This document shows, one piece after another, positions 7,295-8,651 of a stretch of DNA of 8,651 nt (position 1 is the stretch's first letter; each line of letters starts with the position of its first letter). Both the position numbers and the translations under genes were made by a program. The stretch is from CAZGKX01 sp964525945. GTDB lineage: Bacteria > Pseudomonadota > Gammaproteobacteria > Legionellales > Legionellaceae. The stretch spans positions 1-8,651 of the forward strand of contig CAZGKX010000081.1 of the NCBI GenBank assembly GCA_964525945.1. The letters run 5' to 3'. The notes under the pieces are model-generated. The model saw nothing but the letters and a program-made list of their open reading frames with translations. It was not told the origin of the DNA and ran no database searches.

Positions 7295-7387
7295 AACGAC
7301 TCCAAATATGGGTATAGCGCTTTTTTATTTACCGATTAACGAGTAAATGACTTGAGCTCCCCGGTTACTAAATACATTCTGGTTTTA
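7295..7387 (-). promoter_or_regulatory. nusG–rplK spacer: candidate leader for L1 control of rplKA
   Basis: This 93-base spacer holds GGGGAGCTC (7362-7354) flanked by ACCG (7365-7362), which can pair with CGGT (7334-7331). It also holds a bulged stem, ATTTAC with GTAAAT (7348-7343 and 7332-7327), that could be extended by an inner CG/CG pair; A7342 is unpaired. The two pairings compete. In E. coli L1 represses rplKA by binding this part of the mRNA, and known L1 sites contain a GGAGC-like strand. I propose this spacer as the L1 site by position and that short motif only. I found no convincing promoter: the TATACC at the rplK end has no matching -35 box and is too close to the ribosome binding site. 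Confidence 0.3.
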
Positions 7388-7939
7388 CTAAGTTTTTTCC
7401 ACTTGACTAAACTCTAACTCAACGGGTGTAGAGCGTCCAAAAATCAATACGGCTACACGTAAACGGCTTTTTTCATAATTAACTTCTTCAACAACACCGT
7501 TGAAATCAACAAATGGGCCATCCTTTACGCGTACAACTTCACCTGGCTCAAACAAAATTTTTGGTCTGGGCTTGGCCACACCGTCTTCGACACGTTGCAT
7601 AATAGCTAACGCTTCTTTATCTGAAATAGGGGTTGGTGTTTGACTTGTTCCGCCGATAAATCCGAGTACTCTAGGTATGGCGCGGACCATATGCCATGTT
7701 TCATCATCCATCACCATGTTCACGAGAACATAGCCTGGAAAAAATTTACGTGTGCTTTTACGCTTTTGCCCCGCTCTCATCTCAACAACTTCTTCAGAGG
7801 GAACAACGACTTCACCAATCCTATCGCCAAGCTGATGATGCTCTGTACGCGAAACAATTTCACGCATAACAAAATTTTCATAACCCGAATAGGCATGCAC
7901 AACATACCATTGTTTAGATTTTTGCTCTTCCACCATCAT
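7388..7939 (-). CDS. nusG: Transcription elongation and coupling factor NusG
   Basis: NusG binds RNA polymerase through its NGN domain and ribosomal protein S10 or Rho through its KOW domain. The 183-residue protein (E. coli 181) has the NGN domain at about 9-120, with KQWYVVHAYSGYE, KRKSTRKFFPGYVLVNMVM and PRVLGFIGGT, a linker with KPRPK, and a C-terminal KOW domain from about 130 with FEPGEVVRVKDGPF and DFNGVVEEVNYEKSRL. F167 matches E. coli F165, an S10 contact. Two tandem ATG codons, at 7939 and 7936, are possible starts; an AGG lies 5 or 8 bases away. The first ATG is one base after the secE stop (TGATATGATG), so translation is probably coupled. The gene ends with two adjacent stop codons, TAG TAA. 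Confidence 0.99.
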   Translation of the reverse strand: MMVEEQKSKQWYVVHAYSGYENFVMREIVSRTEHHQLGDRIGEVVVPSEEVVEMRAGQKRKSTRKFFPGYVLVNMVMDDETWHMVRAIPRVLGFIGGTSQTPTPISDKEALAIMQRVEDGVAKPRPKILFEPGEVVRVKDGPFVDFNGVVEEVNYEKSRLRVAVLIFGRSTPVELEFSQVEKT

Positions 7940-7940
7940 A

Positions 7941-8312
7941 TCAACCTAAGTGCGTTATTTTTCCAATAGTCCACATCATGCCTGAATCAATACCCCACAG
8001 GACAAATCCAGTAACGGTGACCATGATCATTACGATTGATGTTGTTTGAATTGTCTCTTGACGCGTAGGCCAAACGACTTTTTCTAATTCTGTTTTTGCT
8101 TCTTTAGCAAACGAAAATACTTGTTGCCCTTTGTCGGTAAAAAAACTGCATCCCAACGTTAGCACCAACCAACCTATCCATAACATCGCCAAAATGGGCG
8201 TAGAAAGATTAAAATAGTAGGTTCCAAAAAATGCAGCCAATGTAATAACAGCCACAGCTATCCAGAGGATGACGTCTTTCAATTTATTTTTGGAGATTGT
8301 TATTTCAGTCAT
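7941..8312 (-). CDS. secE: Preprotein translocase subunit SecE
   Basis: SecE clamps the two halves of SecY in the inner-membrane SecYEG channel. The 123-residue protein (E. coli 127) has three membrane segments, at about 13-34, 39-58 and 91-112, as in E. coli and unlike the one-segment form of many other bacteria. Between segments 2 and 3 lies the conserved cytoplasmic amphipathic helix and loop, with FAKEAKTELEKVVWPTRQET at about 68-87. The start at 8312 is 14 bases after the tRNA-Trp CCA end and has no clear Shine-Dalgarno site. A longer reading frame upstream would translate through the tRNA and is rejected. It overlaps the nusG start region almost directly and should be co-transcribed with it. 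Confidence 0.96.
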   Translation of the reverse strand: MTEITISKNKLKDVILWIAVAVITLAAFFGTYYFNLSTPILAMLWIGWLVLTLGCSFFTDKGQQVFSFAKEAKTELEKVVWPTRQETIQTTSIVMIMVTVTGFVLWGIDSGMMWTIGKITHLG

Positions 8313-8326
8313 AGTTATCAAATAGT

Positions 8327-8402
8327 TGGCAGGCCAGGAGGGAATCGAACCCCCAACCTGCGGTTTTGGAGACCGCCGCTCTGCCAATTGAGCTACTGGC
8401 CT
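8327..8402 (-). tRNA. tRNA-Trp, anticodon CCA
   Basis: A complete 76-base cloverleaf is visible: acceptor stem AGGCCAG/CTGGCCT (7 bp), D arm GCTC/GAGC, anticodon stem GCGGT/ACCGC around the loop CTCCAAA (anticodon CCA), variable AGGTT, and T arm GGGGG–TTCGATT–CCCTC with one G-U pair. The discriminator base is G and the 3' CCA is encoded. A tRNA-Trp between tuf and secE is common in gammaproteobacteria outside the enterics, as far as I know. It is likely cut from a tuf–tRNA–secE transcript. Confidence 0.98.
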
Positions 8403-8409
8403 AAATTTA

Positions 8410-8433
8410 GTGTGAGCAATTAATCGCTCACAC
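8410..8433 (-). other. 8-bp hairpin between tuf and tRNA-Trp
   Basis: GTGTGAGC and GCTCACAC form a perfect 8-bp stem around an AT-rich 8-base loop, starting 12 bases after the tuf stop. The stem is followed by T then AAATTT, not by a U run, so it is unlikely to be a strong intrinsic terminator. The AU-rich bases between the stem and the tRNA 5' end would suit single-strand RNase cutting. This role is inference. Confidence 0.5.
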
Positions 8434-8445
8434 ACTCTGAAAGTA

Positions 8446-8651
8446 TTACTCGATGATTTTTGCTACAACACCAGCACCGACAGTTCGGCCACCTTCGCGG
8501 ATAGCGAAACGTAGACCTTCATCCATCGCGATAGGTGCATGCAGATTGACAACCAATTGTACGTTGTCTCCTGGCATAACCATTTCAATACCTTCAGGCA
8601 AATCGCAAGTACCTGTTACGTCAGTTGTTCTGAAATAGAACTGCGGACGGT
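8446..8651 (-). CDS. tuf: Elongation factor Tu, C-terminal end (runs off the window)
   Basis: Only the last 67 complete codons are present. They encode the end of domain 3 of EF-Tu, the GTPase that delivers aminoacyl-tRNA to the ribosome. Diagnostic blocks are RPQFYFRTTDVTGT, MVMPGDNV, the LHAPIAMDEGLRFAIREGGR stretch and the terminal GAGVVAKIIE. Its place before tRNA-Trp and secE fits the tufB position; gammaproteobacteria often carry a second, near-identical tuf copy by the str operon, which cannot be judged here. The GTPase motifs lie outside the window. Confidence 0.98.
   Translation of the reverse strand, partial: RPQFYFRTTDVTGTCDLPEGIEMVMPGDNVQLVVNLHAPIAMDEGLRFAIREGGRTVGAGVVAKIIE

Noticed and set aside
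7327..7348. Stem in the nusG–rplK spacer as an intrinsic terminator
   Set aside because: In the direction of transcription the stem is followed by a run of A, not U, so it lacks the terminator signature.
8313..8435. Longer secE reading frame starting at 8435
   Set aside because: It translates straight through tRNA-Trp; the resulting PVAQLAERRS-type peptide is a known tRNA translation artefact.

Overview
The window is one continuous stretch of the conserved tuf–secE–nusG–rplKAJL–rpoBC cluster, with every gene on the minus strand. In transcription order (from 8651 down to 1) it holds: the 3' end of tuf (EF-Tu), tRNA-Trp(CCA), secE, nusG, rplK (L11), rplA (L1), a leader RNA, rplJ (L10), rplL (L7/L12), rpoB (beta subunit, complete) and the first 254 codons of rpoC (beta' subunit). 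It is densely packed. The longest gap without a gene is 178 bases (5976-6153, rplA to rplJ), and it is filled by an L10 leader. No mobile element, CRISPR array, integrase, toxin or other accessory gene is visible.

The proteins are clearly gammaproteobacterial: L11, L1, NusG, RpoB and RpoC align with the E. coli proteins over long blocks. The source is not an enteric. tRNA-Trp lies between tuf and secE, L10 is 175 residues with an extended C-terminal segment, and the DNA is only moderately GC-rich. A Legionellales-like or related lineage is a reasonable guess from the RpoC N-terminus and the EF-Tu C-terminus as I remember them. That is inference, not proof.

The genes work together in gene expression and protein export. 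EF-Tu and tRNA-Trp serve elongation; SecE is part of the SecYEG channel; NusG couples RNA polymerase to the ribosome and to Rho. L11, L1, L10 and L12 build the two ribosomal stalks, and beta and beta' are the catalytic core of RNA polymerase. Three sequence features suggest how their levels are separated: a good sigma70-type promoter overlapping the rplA stop codon, an L10-binding leader just downstream of it, and a perfect 11-bp hairpin between rplL and rpoB, where E. coli has an attenuator.

I did not find a new biological system. The points worth a second look are regulatory RNA elements in the short spacers, a TTG-started N-terminal extension of RpoC, a secE start with almost no leader after the tRNA, and two substitutions in or next to the rifampicin region of RpoB.
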